This document shows, piece by piece, positions 19,957 through 29,488 of a stretch of 64,000 nucleotides of DNA. The stretch covers positions 186,001 through 250,000 of the forward strand of contig NZ_CP139303.1 of the NCBI RefSeq assembly GCF_034092465.1. The letters are read 5' to 3'. The position numbers and the translations under genes were made by a program. The first letter of the stretch is position 1. Each line of letters begins with the position of its first letter. This stretch comes from Prochlorococcus sp. MIT 1223. Its GTDB lineage: Bacteria; Cyanobacteriota; Cyanobacteriia; PCC-6307; Cyanobiaceae. A model generated the notes under the pieces. It searched no databases and was not told where the DNA came from. It saw nothing but the letters and a program-made list of their open reading frames with translations.

Positions 19957-21252
19957 ATGAAGCGTGTCTTAGCGATCATTCTTGGAGGTGGTAAAGGTTC
20001 ACGTCTATATCCCCTTACTAAAATGAGGGCAAAACCAGCTGTGCCGTTAGCTGGCAAATACCGATTAATAGATATACCTATTAGTAATTGCATTAATTCA
20101 GACATCAATAAGATGTATGTCTTAACTCAATTTAATAGTGCTTCTCTTAATAGGCATATTGGACAAACTTATAATTTAAGTGCTCCTTTTGGGCAAGGTT
20201 TTGTAGAGGTTTTAGCTGCTCAGCAAACCCCGGAAAGCCCATCATGGTTTGAAGGTACAGCAGATGCAGTTAGAAAATATCAATGGCTTTTTCAAGAATG
20301 GGATGTCGATGAATATTTAATACTTTCGGGTGATCAGCTATATCGAATGGATTACAGCCTTTTTGTTGAACATCATCGGTCTCAAGGAGCCGATTTAACA
20401 GTTGCTGCTTTGCCTGTAGATGCTAGTCAAGCAGAGGGTTTTGGTTTAATGAGAACTGATGATAATGGAAATATAAAAGAATTTAGGGAAAAACCTACTG
20501 GAGATTCTTTAAAGGCAATGGCTGTTGATACCTCGCGTTTTGGCTTACCTAAAGAGTCCGCCATCCAAAAGCCTTATTTGGCGTCCATGGGTATATATGT
20601 TTTCAGTCGTGATACTTTGTTTGATCTTTTGAATAAGCATCCATCACATACTGATTTTGGGAAAGAAGTTATACCAGAAGCTTTAAATAGAGGAGATAAG
20701 CTTAAAAGCTATGTTTTCAATGATTATTGGGAAGATATTGGAACTATAGGGGCTTTCTTTGAATCTAATTTGGCATTAACTCAACAGCCAACTCCTCCTT
20801 TTAGCTTTTATGATGAGAAATTCCCTATTTATACTCGTCAAAGATATTTACCGCCTTCAAAACTTGTTGACGCACAAATTACGAACTCAATAGTCTGTGA
20901 AGGTTCAATATTGAAATCCTGCAGTATTCACCATTGTGTTTTAGGGGTTAGGAGCAGAATTGAGAGCGAAGTGGTTTTGGAAGACTGTCTTGTCATGGGG
21001 TCTGACTTTTTTGAGTCTTCTGATGAGAGAATTGCCCTAAGAAAAGGAGGTGGAATTCCTCTTGGGGTGGGAGTAGGTACCACCGTCAAGAGAGCTATTC
21101 TTGATAAAAACACTCGTGTAGGAGATAACGTAAAGATATTAAATAAGGAAAGAATTGAAGAAGCTGATAGAGCAGATCAGGGTTTTTATATTCGAAATGG
21201 AATTGTCGTTGTCGTGAAGAATGCAACTATTCCAGACGGTACAATTATTTAA
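19957..21252 (+). CDS. glgC: Glucose-1-phosphate adenylyltransferase (ADP-glucose pyrophosphorylase)
   Basis: Makes ADP-glucose from glucose 1-phosphate and ATP, the controlling step of glycogen synthesis. The 431-residue protein starts with the nucleotidyltransferase motif [16 protein letters not shown], then has the [19 protein letters not shown] segment, [14 protein letters not shown], the sugar-phosphate region [10 protein letters not shown] and a C-terminal left-handed beta-helix. The length and C-terminal Lys-containing region ([18 protein letters not shown]) fit the 3-phosphoglycerate-activated cyanobacterial type. A 145-base gap separates it from hemA. Confidence 0.97.
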   Translation: MKRVLAIILGGGKGSRLYPLTKMRAKPAVPLAGKYRLIDIPISNCINSDINKMYVLTQFNSASLNRHIGQTYNLSAPFGQGFVEVLAAQQTPESPSWFEGTADAVRKYQWLFQEWDVDEYLILSGDQLYRMDYSLFVEHHRSQGADLTVAALPVDASQAEGFGLMRTDDNGNIKEFREKPTGDSLKAMAVDTSRFGLPKESAIQKPYLASMGIYVFSRDTLFDLLNKHPSHTDFGKEVIPEALNRGDKLKSYVFNDYWEDIGTIGAFFESNLALTQQPTPPFSFYDEKFPIYTRQRYLPPSKLVDAQITNSIVCEGSILKSCSIHHCVLGVRSRIESEVVLEDCLVMGSDFFESSDERIALRKGGGIPLGVGVGTTVKRAILDKNTRVGDNVKILNKERIEEADRADQGFYIRNGIVVVVKNATIPDGTII

Positions 21253-21298
21253 AAAAGATACCCTTTGAATTCCTAGGAATTTACTAATTTTTCAAGAT

Positions 21299-21317
21299 AA
21301 ATTCTAAAAAAGAATTT
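21299..21317 (+). terminator. Possible weak terminator after glgC
   Basis: AAATTCT and AGAATTT arms enclose an AAAAA loop, followed by a short TTC. It lies 47 bases after the glgC stop. The stem is almost all A-T pairs and the T tract is broken, so support is weak. Confidence 0.3.
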
Positions 21318-21401
21318 TTCAATGCTGACATTGGGTACTTATTAGGAGCGTAATTAATATTCAATCGTCACACTGACTCATGTAAAAGCTTTTAAGAATC
21401 C

Positions 21402-22820
21402 ATGTCCAAGGCACATTTTGGTTTGATAGGTCTTGGGGTGATGGGAGAGAACCTTGTTCTTAATGCAGAAAGAAATGGTTTTTCAAGTGTTGTCTATAAC
21501 CGTACATACTCAAAAACAGAAGCTTTTCTCTCAGAGAGAGCTTTAGGTAAGTCAATAGAAGGAGCAAAGGATCTTAGGGATTTTGTTTCCAAGTTAGAAA
21601 GACCTCGCAGAATATTGATGATGGTAAAAGCAGGTCCAGCGACTGATGCTGTCATTCAACAAATTTCTCCTTATTTGCAGGAAGGTGACTTGCTGATCGA
21701 TGGAGGGAACTCTCAATTCGCAGATACAGAAAGAAGGGTTTTAGAACTTGAGAGCAAGAGCTTTGGTTATATAGGGATGGGTGTTTCTGGAGGCTCAAAG
21801 GGGGCTTTAGAGGGGCCGAGCATGATGCCAGGAGGGACTAAATCGTCTTACAAAGCCATAGAGGATTTATTGAACAAAATGGCTGCTCAAGTGGATGATG
21901 GCCCATGTGTTACCTATATAGGTCCACGAGGTTCAGGTCATTTTGTAAAGACAGTTCATAATGGAATTGAATATGGAATTGAGCAGATTCTTGCTGAATC
22001 TTATGACTTGATGAAACGTGTCTCAGGTATGGATGGAGAACAAATGGCTGATATTTTCTCTTTTTGGAATCAAACAGAAGAACTTTCATCATATTTAGTT
22101 GAAATAACTGAAGCTTGCTTGAGAACAAAAGATCCATCTGACGGATCGGATTTAGTAGAGAAAATTACTGACAAGGCTGGTCAAAAAGGAACTGGTTTGT
22201 GGACAGTTGTTAGTGCTCTTGAATTAGGAGCCTCTGTGCCAACAATTTACGCATCATTAAATGGCCGTGTAATGAGTTCTATGAAAAGTCAGAGAGAATA
22301 TGCAGAATCAATTATTTCAGGCCCGAGTGTTGTTGATTTCGATTTAGGTAATCCAACGAATGGAATGTCCCCTCTTATGGATGCTGTCGTTTTGTCAACA
22401 ATTTCCTCATATGCCCAAGGTATGGAGATCTTAAGGCTTGCTTCTATTGAATATAATTATGAGCTAAATCTTCCTTCAATTGCACAAATCTGGAAAGGTG
22501 GTTGCATTATTAGATCAAGCTTATTAACTAGAATACAAAATGCTTTTACTGATAATGATGGGCTCTCTAATTTGTTTCTTGATCCTTGGTTCGCTAAGCA
22601 AGTTAATGATCGTTTACCTGGATTAACTAGTGTTGTTTCAGGAGCAGTTAAATCAGGAATTCCAGTTCCTTGCTTTAGCAGTAGCTTGGATTATATAAAT
22701 AGTTATAGGACATCTAGATTGCCGCAAAACTTGGTGCAGGCTATGAGAGATTGCTTTGGTTCTCATACCTATGAAAGAGTTGATATGCCAGGCAGTTTTC
22801 ATACTGAATGGATTAAGTGA
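21402..22820 (+). CDS. gnd: 6-phosphogluconate dehydrogenase (decarboxylating)
   Basis: Oxidises and decarboxylates 6-phosphogluconate to ribulose 5-phosphate with NADP, giving NADPH in the dark. In 472 residues: the Rossmann motif GLGVMGENLVLNAERNGF (about 9-26), the NADP-site VYNRT, IDGGNSQFADTERR, MGVSGGSKGALEGPSMMPGG (substrate loop) and the catalytic Lys/Asn/Glu region SGHFVKTVHNGIEYG. The C-terminal end has RTSRLPQNLVQAMRDCFGSHTYERVD. It is followed after 9 bases by pgl, the enzyme one step earlier in the same pathway. Confidence 0.97.
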   Translation: MSKAHFGLIGLGVMGENLVLNAERNGFSSVVYNRTYSKTEAFLSERALGKSIEGAKDLRDFVSKLERPRRILMMVKAGPATDAVIQQISPYLQEGDLLIDGGNSQFADTERRVLELESKSFGYIGMGVSGGSKGALEGPSMMPGGTKSSYKAIEDLLNKMAAQVDDGPCVTYIGPRGSGHFVKTVHNGIEYGIEQILAESYDLMKRVSGMDGEQMADIFSFWNQTEELSSYLVEITEACLRTKDPSDGSDLVEKITDKAGQKGTGLWTVVSALELGASVPTIYASLNGRVMSSMKSQREYAESIISGPSVVDFDLGNPTNGMSPLMDAVVLSTISSYAQGMEILRLASIEYNYELNLPSIAQIWKGGCIIRSSLLTRIQNAFTDNDGLSNLFLDPWFAKQVNDRLPGLTSVVSGAVKSGIPVPCFSSSLDYINSYRTSRLPQNLVQAMRDCFGSHTYERVDMPGSFHTEWIK

Positions 22821-22829
22821 TTTTAAATT

Positions 22830-23543
22830 ATGTCTAATTACAGAATAATTAAAGTAGGAGACAAGATAGAACTAGCAAATAAAGCTACAGATTTAATTGT
22901 AGAGAATATTCAATCAAATCTTCAAGAGAAGCGGAGGGTTCAGATCTCCCTTTCGGGAGGATCTACTCCTTTATCTATTTATAAATTGCTTTCAAAGAAA
23001 TTAGTCCCTTGGGAAAGAATTGATGTTTTTCTGGGCGACGAGAGATGGGTTCCGGAAAATCACGAATTAAGCAATGCTTTGATGGTGAAGAATTCATTGC
23101 TTTCAAGTTATCCAGGTGAAAAAGCATCTTTTTATTCTGTTCCCACAACTGAATTAAAAAATCCACAAGCCAGTGCTGAATTCTATGAAAAGCTTTTGAT
23201 GGAGAAATGTTCAGGTGATCCCCCTATTTTTGATCTTATGTTGCTTGGTCTAGGAGAAGACGGACATACTGCTTCTTTATTCCCTTATACGGATTCATTA
23301 GAAGTAAATAACAGATGGACAACTGTTTCAACTGGTAATAATCAGGAGCGCATAACTCTTACTCATCCTGTAATTAGTGCATCTAAAAAAGTGATATTTC
23401 TTGTAAGTGGTTCTTCGAAGCAAATTGCATTAAAAAGATTAATAGACCCTCTTGAAGATCCAAATAGAACTCCTTCTAAATTAATTAAACCTTTAAGTTG
23501 TATAGATATAATCGCAGATCAATCTTCAGCAATGTTGATTTAG
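22830..23543 (+). CDS. pgl: 6-phosphogluconolactonase
   Basis: Hydrolyses 6-phosphogluconolactone to 6-phosphogluconate, the step between glucose-6-phosphate dehydrogenase and Gnd. The 237-residue DevB/SOL-type protein has LSGGSTPLSIYKLLS (about 43-57), FLGDERWVP, and the catalytic signature GLGEDGHTASLFP (conserved Asp and His). Starting 9 bases after gnd and 9 before the CIA30-like gene, it is probably part of a gnd-pgl operon. Confidence 0.95.
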   Translation: MSNYRIIKVGDKIELANKATDLIVENIQSNLQEKRRVQISLSGGSTPLSIYKLLSKKLVPWERIDVFLGDERWVPENHELSNALMVKNSLLSSYPGEKASFYSVPTTELKNPQASAEFYEKLLMEKCSGDPPIFDLMLLGLGEDGHTASLFPYTDSLEVNNRWTTVSTGNNQERITLTHPVISASKKVIFLVSGSSKQIALKRLIDPLEDPNRTPSKLIKPLSCIDIIADQSSAMLI

Positions 23544-23552
23544 TCATTATTT

Positions 23553-24122
23553 ATGTCTTATTCAATTCCCAAAAGTTCGAATAATTTCTTGATAGTAAGT
23601 AAGGATGACTTTAGAGATTGGAAGACAATTAATGACACGATAATGGGAGGTAAAAGTCAGGCGACTTGCAAAGTGACATCAGATGGTCTTTTGTTAAAAG
23701 GTGAAATAGTAGAAGAAGGAGGTGGTTTTATTAGTTCTCGCTCCCCATTGTTTACGCCTTCTCTAAACCTTTCTTCTTTTCAAGGCATAAAGCTTGAAAT
23801 TGATGGTGGAGGAAGAACCTTGAAGTTTGGTATTTCCTTTAATGCAACTTTTGGCATGTCAAGACTTGTCTCTGGAGCTCTTAAATGGGTGATGACATTT
23901 CCTACAAATGATAAGGGTTTCTCAAGTGTAAATATTCCTTTTAATTCATTAGAACCTACTGTTAGAGCTAAGCGAGTTTTCTTTCCAGTAAGATTTGATT
24001 CATCATGCATTAATCAATTCCAAATTTTATATTCTAAATTTGGTCAACCTGGAGAATTAAATTCTGAATTTAAGCCTGGTCCTATTTCCATTGCGATTCG
24101 CTCAATAAATGCCTACATATAA
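23553..24122 (+). CDS. CIA30-like protein (complex I intermediate-associated protein 30 family)
   Basis: A 189-residue protein resembling the CIA30 domain, a galactose-binding-like beta sandwich. Family hallmarks are WKTINDTIMGGKSQA near residue 20, then GGGFISSRSP and LEIDGGGRTLKFGI. Mitochondrial CIA30 helps assemble complex I. In cyanobacteria a role in NDH-1 or photosystem assembly has been considered, but nothing here fixes the function. There is no signal peptide. It follows pgl by 9 bases, and its end overlaps the next start by 14 bases. Confidence 0.75.
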   Translation: MSYSIPKSSNNFLIVSKDDFRDWKTINDTIMGGKSQATCKVTSDGLLLKGEIVEEGGGFISSRSPLFTPSLNLSSFQGIKLEIDGGGRTLKFGISFNATFGMSRLVSGALKWVMTFPTNDKGFSSVNIPFNSLEPTVRAKRVFFPVRFDSSCINQFQILYSKFGQPGELNSEFKPGPISIAIRSINAYI

Positions 24123-24516
24123 TTCGCTTAATGATCTTTTGTCTTTAGTTGCTAAGTCAGCAGATTTGTGTATGAAACCCTGGAAATATTCAGTTCTTTT
24201 AAAAGAAGATAATGAGATGTTAAATCAAAAGGAGTTTACAGAATTATTGTTAAAGATTGAATGTAGAGATGAAAAAGGGAACAGGTATATTGATAATGAT
24301 CTAGAACTTGAGATTTACCGTAGTGGTAAGGACTTAAACATTACTTTGTCTTGGTCTGAGCTACCGCTCAGGCCAATACTTTGGCAAGGAAAGCATTCAT
24401 TGTGGATGGATGCACATACTGGTGAGCGTTCAATTTCTCCAGTTGAAGGAGAAAAACTTGAAGCATTAGCTAGACGCTTGAGATCAGCTTTTGCTTCACA
24501 GATAATTAACTTCTAG
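24109..24516 (+). CDS. Small conserved cyanobacterial protein, unknown function
   Basis: A 135-residue soluble protein that I cannot assign with confidence. Middle residues alternate charged and hydrophobic ([20 protein letters not shown]), consistent with a beta-rich fold. The segment [17 protein letters not shown] is the most distinctive part. It overlaps the CIA30-like gene by 14 bases at its start and ilvD by 4 bases tail to tail at its end. Context suggests co-transcription with gnd, pgl and the CIA30-like gene. Confidence 0.7.
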   Translation: MPTYNSLNDLLSLVAKSADLCMKPWKYSVLLKEDNEMLNQKEFTELLLKIECRDEKGNRYIDNDLELEIYRSGKDLNITLSWSELPLRPILWQGKHSLWMDAHTGERSISPVEGEKLEALARRLRSAFASQIINF

Positions 24517-26183
24517 CCCTGATCTGTGACGGCTCCTTTGCTTGAGCTACTAACTAAGCGTGCATATTTACCTAGGATGCCAGTTGAGTATCTAGGCTTA
24601 GGTTTAACCCATTTTTTCCTTCTCTGCTCCAATTCCGCTTCATCTACATTAAGTTGTATAAGTTTTTGATTAGCATCAACAGTAATGCTGTCTCCTTCTT
24701 GTACAAGTCCTATATTTCCTCCAACAGCGGCTTCGGGAGCCACATGTCCTACAACAAGTCCATAAGAACCTCCACTAAATCTCCCGTCTGTAATCAGAGC
24801 AACTTTTTCTCCAAGTCCTTGACCAACTATTGCTGAAGTTGGTGAAAGCATTTCCCTCATTCCAGGACCACCTACTGGTCCTTCATAGCGAACAACTACA
24901 ACATCTCCTGCCTTGACTTCATTTTTTAGTATCGAGGAAAGGCATTCTTCTTCACTTTCAAATACTCTTGCTGGACCTGTTATTACCGGAGTCTTTACAC
25001 CACTTATTTTCGCAACACTTCCTTCTATTGCGAGGTTACCTTTTAAAATAGCAAGATGTCCTTTCTTATAAATAGGATTGGATATTGTGCGAATAACGTC
25101 TTGATTATTTGGAGGTATAGACGGTACATCTTTCAAAACTTGATTAATTGTTTTGCCCTGAATTGTTAAACAATTTCCGTGCAATAACCCTGCATCGAGT
25201 AATAGTTTCATCACCTGGGGAATTCCCCCAGCTTTGTGTAAGTCTACAGTTACATATTTTCCACTTGGCTTTAGATCACAGATAACAGGAACCTTTTGCC
25301 TTATCCGTTCAAAATCATCTATTGCAAGATCTATTCCTGCAGTCTTTGCTATTGCTAGAAGATGTAATACCGAATTAGTTGATCCACCAACTGCCATTAC
25401 TACACTTATCGCATTTTCAAAAGCTTCTTTGGTAAGTATGTCTAAGGGTTTTATGTTTTTTTTAATTGCTTCGACAAGTACTGCTGCACTTTGAGCCGCA
25501 CTTTCTGATTTCTCATTGTCTTCTGCAGCCATAGTTGAGCTATATGGAAGACTTAGACCCATTGTTTCAATTGCTGCTGACATTGTGTTTGCTGTAAACA
25601 TTCCTCCGCAACTTCCCGCTCCAGGAATCGCATTCTTTTCAACTGCTAATAATCTTTCCTCGTCGATTTTCCCACTTGTAAGTTGACCAACTGCTTCAAA
25701 AGCACTTACTACAGTTAAGTCACTTCCATCTAGTTTGCCTGGTTTTATTGTTCCTCCATAGACAAATATTGATGGAATATTCATCCTTGCAATAGATATC
25801 ATTGCACCAGGCATATTCTTATCACAGCCGCCTATTGCGAGCATCCCATCCATACTCTGAGCATTGCAGGCGGTCTCTATAGAGTCTGCTATTACCTCTC
25901 TTGATACAAGGGAATATTTCATACCCTCGGTCCCCATTGAGATCCCATCGCTAACGGTGATGGTGCCGAAGATTTGCGGCATAGCACCGGCTACTCTTAC
26001 TGCTTGCTCTGAACGGCGAGCAAGCTCCATTAGTCCCATATTGCAGGGAGTTATTGTGCTGTAACCATTGGCTATTCCGACAATTGGTTTATTGAAGTCA
26101 TCGTCACCAAACCCTACGGCTCTAAGCATTGCCCTATTTGGCGATCTTTGTAGTCCTTTTGTTATTGCGCTAGATCTAAGCAT
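24513..26183 (-). CDS. ilvD: Dihydroxy-acid dehydratase
   Basis: Iron-sulfur dehydratase making the 2-keto acids for valine, leucine and isoleucine. The three cluster cysteines are visible: the one in [12 protein letters not shown], that in GGCDKNMPG, and that in [27 protein letters not shown] and [12 protein letters not shown] near the end are also diagnostic. I chose ATG at 26183 (start [10 protein letters not shown]) because relatives begin there; an in-frame TTG 30 bases further upstream would add ten residues. The expected product is 556 residues. Confidence 0.96.
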   Translation of the reverse strand: MLRSSAITKGLQRSPNRAMLRAVGFGDDDFNKPIVGIANGYSTITPCNMGLMELARRSEQAVRVAGAMPQIFGTITVSDGISMGTEGMKYSLVSREVIADSIETACNAQSMDGMLAIGGCDKNMPGAMISIARMNIPSIFVYGGTIKPGKLDGSDLTVVSAFEAVGQLTSGKIDEERLLAVEKNAIPGAGSCGGMFTANTMSAAIETMGLSLPYSSTMAAEDNEKSESAAQSAAVLVEAIKKNIKPLDILTKEAFENAISVVMAVGGSTNSVLHLLAIAKTAGIDLAIDDFERIRQKVPVICDLKPSGKYVTVDLHKAGGIPQVMKLLLDAGLLHGNCLTIQGKTINQVLKDVPSIPPNNQDVIRTISNPIYKKGHLAILKGNLAIEGSVAKISGVKTPVITGPARVFESEEECLSSILKNEVKAGDVVVVRYEGPVGGPGMREMLSPTSAIVGQGLGEKVALITDGRFSGGSYGLVVGHVAPEAAVGGNIGLVQEGDSITVDANQKLIQLNVDEAELEQRRKKWVKPKPRYSTGILGKYARLVSSSSKGAVTDQG

Positions 26184-26218
26184 TTCTTGATTTAGTAAAT
26201 AAATTTTGTTCAATATTT

Positions 26219-26518
26219 TTAAACTTTTTCACCAAGATCTTCTAGTTGCTTCCTTACATCAGCTATTGCTGAATTTAATTGTTCAACTCTATGCTCTAAA
26301 TTCTCGCTTGTTTTTTTCTCTATTACTGAATTTGACGAATCGATAGCTTCAGAACCATCTTGGATGCGAGGTGCATAAAGCATTGCTCTCTGTTTCCTGC
26401 TCTCTTGACGTCTCTCGGCTTCTGCAAATAACCACCAAGCAAGTCCTGCGGCTCCTAAGATTGCTCCACTTAGCAGAGAGCCAAGACTGCTTGATGAAGA
26501 TTCTCTGTACTGTCCCAT
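26219..26518 (-). CDS. Small membrane-anchored coiled-coil protein, unknown function
   Basis: A 99-residue protein with a Ser-rich start, one hydrophobic segment (about 12-30, containing [17 protein letters not shown]), a basic stretch (RRQESRKQR) that favours an N-out or N-in anchor with a cytoplasmic tail, and a C-terminal amphipathic coiled coil (about 72-97). It resembles small conserved cyanobacterial proteins without known role. It lies between upp-like and ilvD on the same strand with short gaps, so all three may be co-transcribed. Confidence 0.75.
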   Translation of the reverse strand: MGQYRESSSSSLGSLLSGAILGAAGLAWWLFAEAERRQESRKQRAMLYAPRIQDGSEAIDSSNSVIEKKTSENLEHRVEQLNSAIADVRKQLEDLGEKV

Positions 26519-26548
26519 AAATTTAATTATTACATTTAAATCCTAGTT

Positions 26549-27160
26549 CTATCTTGTGATTATGGTGTTAATTCGTTTCTCTGGGTTTCCTATGCCTGGA
26601 TAAAGACTTCCATCATCTTTCAATTCTGGATCTATACAGGCTGCATAAATTGTTAAATCTGAAAAGGATTCTCCGAGTAGTTTTAGGCCTTCGCTACTGG
26701 CGATTGCGCAAATGATTCTTATTCTTTTCCCTTCTATATGTTGTTTGTTCAGATCTTTTATTGTCTTCAAAAGTATTTCCCCAGTAGAAATCTGGTCAAG
26801 ATATATAACTATTCCTGAATTAGGTTCAATCTTTTTAGGAACTCCACTTAGGCATAAAACTGCATTTGGCAAAAGATCTCTTCCCCCCTGCCAAAGCATT
26901 AAACCCCCTGGTAAGTTTGGTATCGCTAACAAAGGTACTCTTGATTCAATAACAAATCCTTCTGTTTTGCCGTGTGTGGTTTTGATTTCTTCTTTTCTGT
27001 TTGGAAGCCATTCTCTTATGGCTTCATACGTAAGCCATTTTCCTAGTTGTTCCAACCCTGTTGAGTAAATCGCACTTGGGGTGGTTTCATTTCTCAACAT
27101 ACTTAACCAATGAGCTATTACTGGGTGAGGTGGAACAATTATTTTTAATGTCATTGGCAT
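26549..27160 (-). CDS. Uracil phosphoribosyltransferase-like protein, divergent
   Basis: The family makes UMP from uracil and PRPP. The 203-residue protein aligns along its length with UPRTases: the start around HPVIAHWLSMLRNETTP, and the C-terminal IYAACIDPELKDDGSLYPGIGNPEKR, which keeps the PGxGxxxxR uracil-binding pattern. However, the PRPP loop, normally DPMLATGGS, is LDQISTGEIL here, one residue shorter and without the usual small residues. The usual PILRAGLGM segment is NLPGGLMLW, lacking the Arg. Activity is therefore doubtful; it could be a regulator or a variant enzyme. Confidence 0.78.
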   Translation of the reverse strand: MPMTLKIIVPPHPVIAHWLSMLRNETTPSAIYSTGLEQLGKWLTYEAIREWLPNRKEEIKTTHGKTEGFVIESRVPLLAIPNLPGGLMLWQGGRDLLPNAVLCLSGVPKKIEPNSGIVIYLDQISTGEILLKTIKDLNKQHIEGKRIRIICAIASSEGLKLLGESFSDLTIYAACIDPELKDDGSLYPGIGNPEKRINTIITR

Positions 27161-27233
27161 AAGGCTTCCATGGGCAGTTATTTGCCATAACGTGAATATA
27201 TAAATTACTGGCTTGAAGCCTTTTTGCTTACCA

Positions 27234-27749
27234 ATGACTAAAAGTCTTTCAATCTTTGTTCGAGTTCAGAAACTTTTGATTGCTTCATCTGTTTTCTGCC
27301 TTTTGACATTCTTTATCTCTTCAGAAGCTTTTGCTAAAAGACCTCCAGAAATTAGGAATCAGGAGGAATTACAAATCAAGCAAGATATGTCTGGCTTGGA
27401 TTTAAGCGGAAATGAGTTTGTTAAGTTTGATCTTAGTGGTATTAATTTTAGTCAATCAAATCTTGCAGGAGCCGTTTTTAATAACAGTAAATTAGTAGGA
27501 GCAGATTTAAATGGCGCAGATTTAAGTGATGCTCTTGCTTATGCAAGTGACTTTGATAAAGCTGATCTTAGAGATGTTAATTTCAATGGAGCTCTTTTAA
27601 TGGAAAGTAATTTCCAGAATTCTGATATAGAAGGAGCTGATTTTACTGATGCAGTTATTAGCCGCATTCAACAAAAGCAACTTTGTTCAATAGCTGATGG
27701 TACTAATCCCTCAACTGGCGTAGAGACTAAATATAGTCTTGGATGTTAA
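27234..27749 (+). CDS. Secreted pentapeptide-repeat protein
   Basis: A signal peptide (about residues 1-30 from this ATG, ending near SEAFA) suggests export to the thylakoid lumen or periplasm. The body carries about 8-10 consecutive A(D/N)LXX-type pentapeptides, for example LDLSG, FDLSG, INFSQ, SNLAG, ADLNG, ADLSD, ADLRD, VNFNG, ADFTD, which fold as a right-handed square beta-helix. The C-terminal tail has two cysteines (QLCSIADG and YSLGC) that could form a disulfide. A TTG 21 bases upstream is in frame, but the ATG gives the better signal peptide. Lumenal proteins of this type are common in cyanobacteria; the role is unknown. Confidence 0.85.
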   Translation: MTKSLSIFVRVQKLLIASSVFCLLTFFISSEAFAKRPPEIRNQEELQIKQDMSGLDLSGNEFVKFDLSGINFSQSNLAGAVFNNSKLVGADLNGADLSDALAYASDFDKADLRDVNFNGALLMESNFQNSDIEGADFTDAVISRIQQKQLCSIADGTNPSTGVETKYSLGC

Positions 27750-27767
27750 CTTTTAGATTAATTATAA

Positions 27768-28802
27768 ATGTCTTTTCCTAACCGTATTCCTGTAACGATA
27801 ATTACCGGCTTTCTTGGTTCAGGTAAAACTACACTTCTCAGAAAGCTATTAATTAATAGTCAAGAAAAATTGGGTGTAATGGTTAATGAGTTTGGAAGCG
27901 TTGGAATAGATGGGGATTTATTTAAAAGCTGTGGATTTTGCTCTGGTGAAGAATTGGATGGGCGGTTAGTTGAATTAAACAATGGATGTATTTGTTGCAC
28001 TGTTCAAGATGATTTTCTTCCAGCCTTAAATAACTTATTGTTACCTACAAGAAGATTGGCTGGAATAGTTATTGAAACAAGTGGTCTTGCCTTGCCAAAG
28101 CCATTAATTCAGGCCCTATCATGGCCTTCTATAAAAGCAAAAGTTTACTTGAATGGTGTTGTTACAGTTGTTGATGGAGAAGCTTTAAGTAAAGGAAGTC
28201 CCATTGGGGACTTGAGTGCATTTGATAATCAAAGAAGTGAAGATAAAAGTATTGATCACTTAACACCTTTAGATGAATTATTTAATAATCAACTAGATGC
28301 TGCAGATGTAATCTTAATAAGCCGTGCTGATTTACTAGGAAAGGCTTTAATTAAATCTATTAAATTAAATATCGAATCAAAGGTTAAATCAACTATACCA
28401 ATATTTCCAATATCTTGTGGAGAAATAGATTCTTCTATAGTCTTAGGAATAAATCGATCTAGTGAGGAATATGAATCTAAAGATAAAGAACATAAGCATG
28501 ACCATCATCATCTGGAAGTTATAAATAATTCAATTCGTCATGAATGTAAAATAGAGCAAAATAACTTGAGAGAATTATTAACCTCTATAGCAGTTGATTT
28601 TCAGATTATTAGACTAAAAGGTCGATTTTGGCTGGCTGGAAAAGATTTGCCATTGCAGGTTCAGATGGTTGGCCAGAGATTTGACTGTTGGTTTGAGAAA
28701 GTTCCTCCATCAAGCTGGAAGCCGAGAATCAGCGGACTAGACCTTGTCGTTATAAGTTTTAGAGATGGAGTAGTTGAAGAGATTCAAAATACTTTTAAAT
28801 AG
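27768..28802 (+). CDS. CobW/COG0523-family metal-trafficking GTPase
   Basis: A G3E-family GTPase expected to insert or deliver a metal, most often zinc. In 344 residues: Walker A in GFLGSGKTTLL (14-24), the metal-binding CxCC motif Cys74, Cys76 and Cys77 in NNGCICCTV, the ETSGLA switch and the base motif region ISRAD. A histidine-rich insert with HKHDHHH at about 243-249 is typical of metal chaperones. The C-terminal CobW domain (RLKGRFWLAGKD) follows. The specific target (zinc, cobalt or iron enzyme) cannot be told. It lies 18 bases after the pentapeptide gene. Confidence 0.9.
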   Translation: MSFPNRIPVTIITGFLGSGKTTLLRKLLINSQEKLGVMVNEFGSVGIDGDLFKSCGFCSGEELDGRLVELNNGCICCTVQDDFLPALNNLLLPTRRLAGIVIETSGLALPKPLIQALSWPSIKAKVYLNGVVTVVDGEALSKGSPIGDLSAFDNQRSEDKSIDHLTPLDELFNNQLDAADVILISRADLLGKALIKSIKLNIESKVKSTIPIFPISCGEIDSSIVLGINRSSEEYESKDKEHKHDHHHLEVINNSIRHECKIEQNNLRELLTSIAVDFQIIRLKGRFWLAGKDLPLQVQMVGQRFDCWFEKVPPSSWKPRISGLDLVVISFRDGVVEEIQNTFK

Positions 28803-28957
28803 CCGACTCTTATTAAAATCAATGAATATCAATGATATTTCTATTTAGTATTTATATTAACTTTGGGTTGTTTTCTTCAGAGGTTCTAGCGAATCTGTTT
28901 ATGTCTTGAGGAATTCCTAACAAATTTCTCCTCTTTTTTCCTAATTACTTTGCTTTA

Positions 28958-29134
28958 GTGAGCTCATTACTTCGTCAAAATATTTGTGATACACCTCTGG
29001 ATGCCTTTGTAGAGTCGTCTGTTTGCAATAGATGTGGAGGTAATGGTTATACCAAATCCTCTCCTGATTGCTATAAGACTTGTCTAGAGTGCTTGGGAAA
29101 GGGTTTATTAGATCCTGAGAATAAATTCTCTTAA
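28958..29134 (+). CDS. Tiny DnaJ-type zinc-finger protein (58 residues)
   Basis: In the 414-base gap between the CobW gene and purS there is a GTG-started frame of 58 codons plus stop. The protein has CNRCGGNGY (Cys23, Cys26) and CLECLGKG (Cys42, Cys45), two CxxCxGxG-like repeats as in the zinc-binding region of DnaJ, with an extra Cys38. The frame stays open back to 28910 but contains no ATG, so the start is uncertain. Cysteine-rich small chaperone-like proteins of this kind assist photosystem and protein assembly in plants and cyanobacteria; the role here is inferred only from that. The remainder of the gap holds nothing I recognise. Confidence 0.72.
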   Translation: MSSLLRQNICDTPLDAFVESSVCNRCGGNGYTKSSPDCYKTCLECLGKGLLDPENKFS

Positions 29135-29216
29135 AGTCTTTTGTTGTTCAATCACTTTCTTAAATCAGAGATTTGTTTGATAATCAATGTTAATCCTTCT
29201 TTATTGATTAAAAATA

Positions 29217-29486
29217 ATGTCTCTTTATCGATCAAGAGTTCTAGTCCGCTTAAGACCTTCAGTCCTTGACCCAGCCGGTGAAGCAACACGAGCAGCAGCA
29301 AATAAATTAGGAATTGATGGAATCTCTAGATTACGAATAGGAAAAGTTATAGAAATTGAAATTGAAGCATCAAATGAAACTGAAGCAAAGTCAAAATTAG
29401 AAGTTATTAGTGACAGACTCTTAGCTAATCCTGTTATCGAAGACTGGAGCTTGGAGATGGCAGTCGAAACCCCTCTTCAGAAATAG
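29217..29486 (+). CDS. purS: Phosphoribosylformylglycinamidine synthase subunit PurS
   Basis: Small subunit bridging PurQ and PurL in the fourth step of purine synthesis (FGAM formation). At 89 residues it has the family size and ferredoxin-like pattern: [16 protein letters not shown] at the start, [14 protein letters not shown], and a C-terminal NPVIEDW segment. It is 2 bases from purQ. PurL is not in the window. Confidence 0.94.
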   Translation: MSLYRSRVLVRLRPSVLDPAGEATRAAANKLGIDGISRLRIGKVIEIEIEASNETEAKSKLEVISDRLLANPVIEDWSLEMAVETPLQK

Positions 29487-29488
29487 AT

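Noticed and set aside
24654-26064. Open frames on the plus strand inside ilvD
   Set aside because: They lie opposite a well-supported ilvD, lack recognisable domains and are expected antisense shadows.
28905-28940. Possible terminator after the CobW gene (GAGGA with TCCTC then T run)
   Set aside because: The arms are five bases with a long loop, and the region overlaps the likely leader of the small zinc-finger gene.
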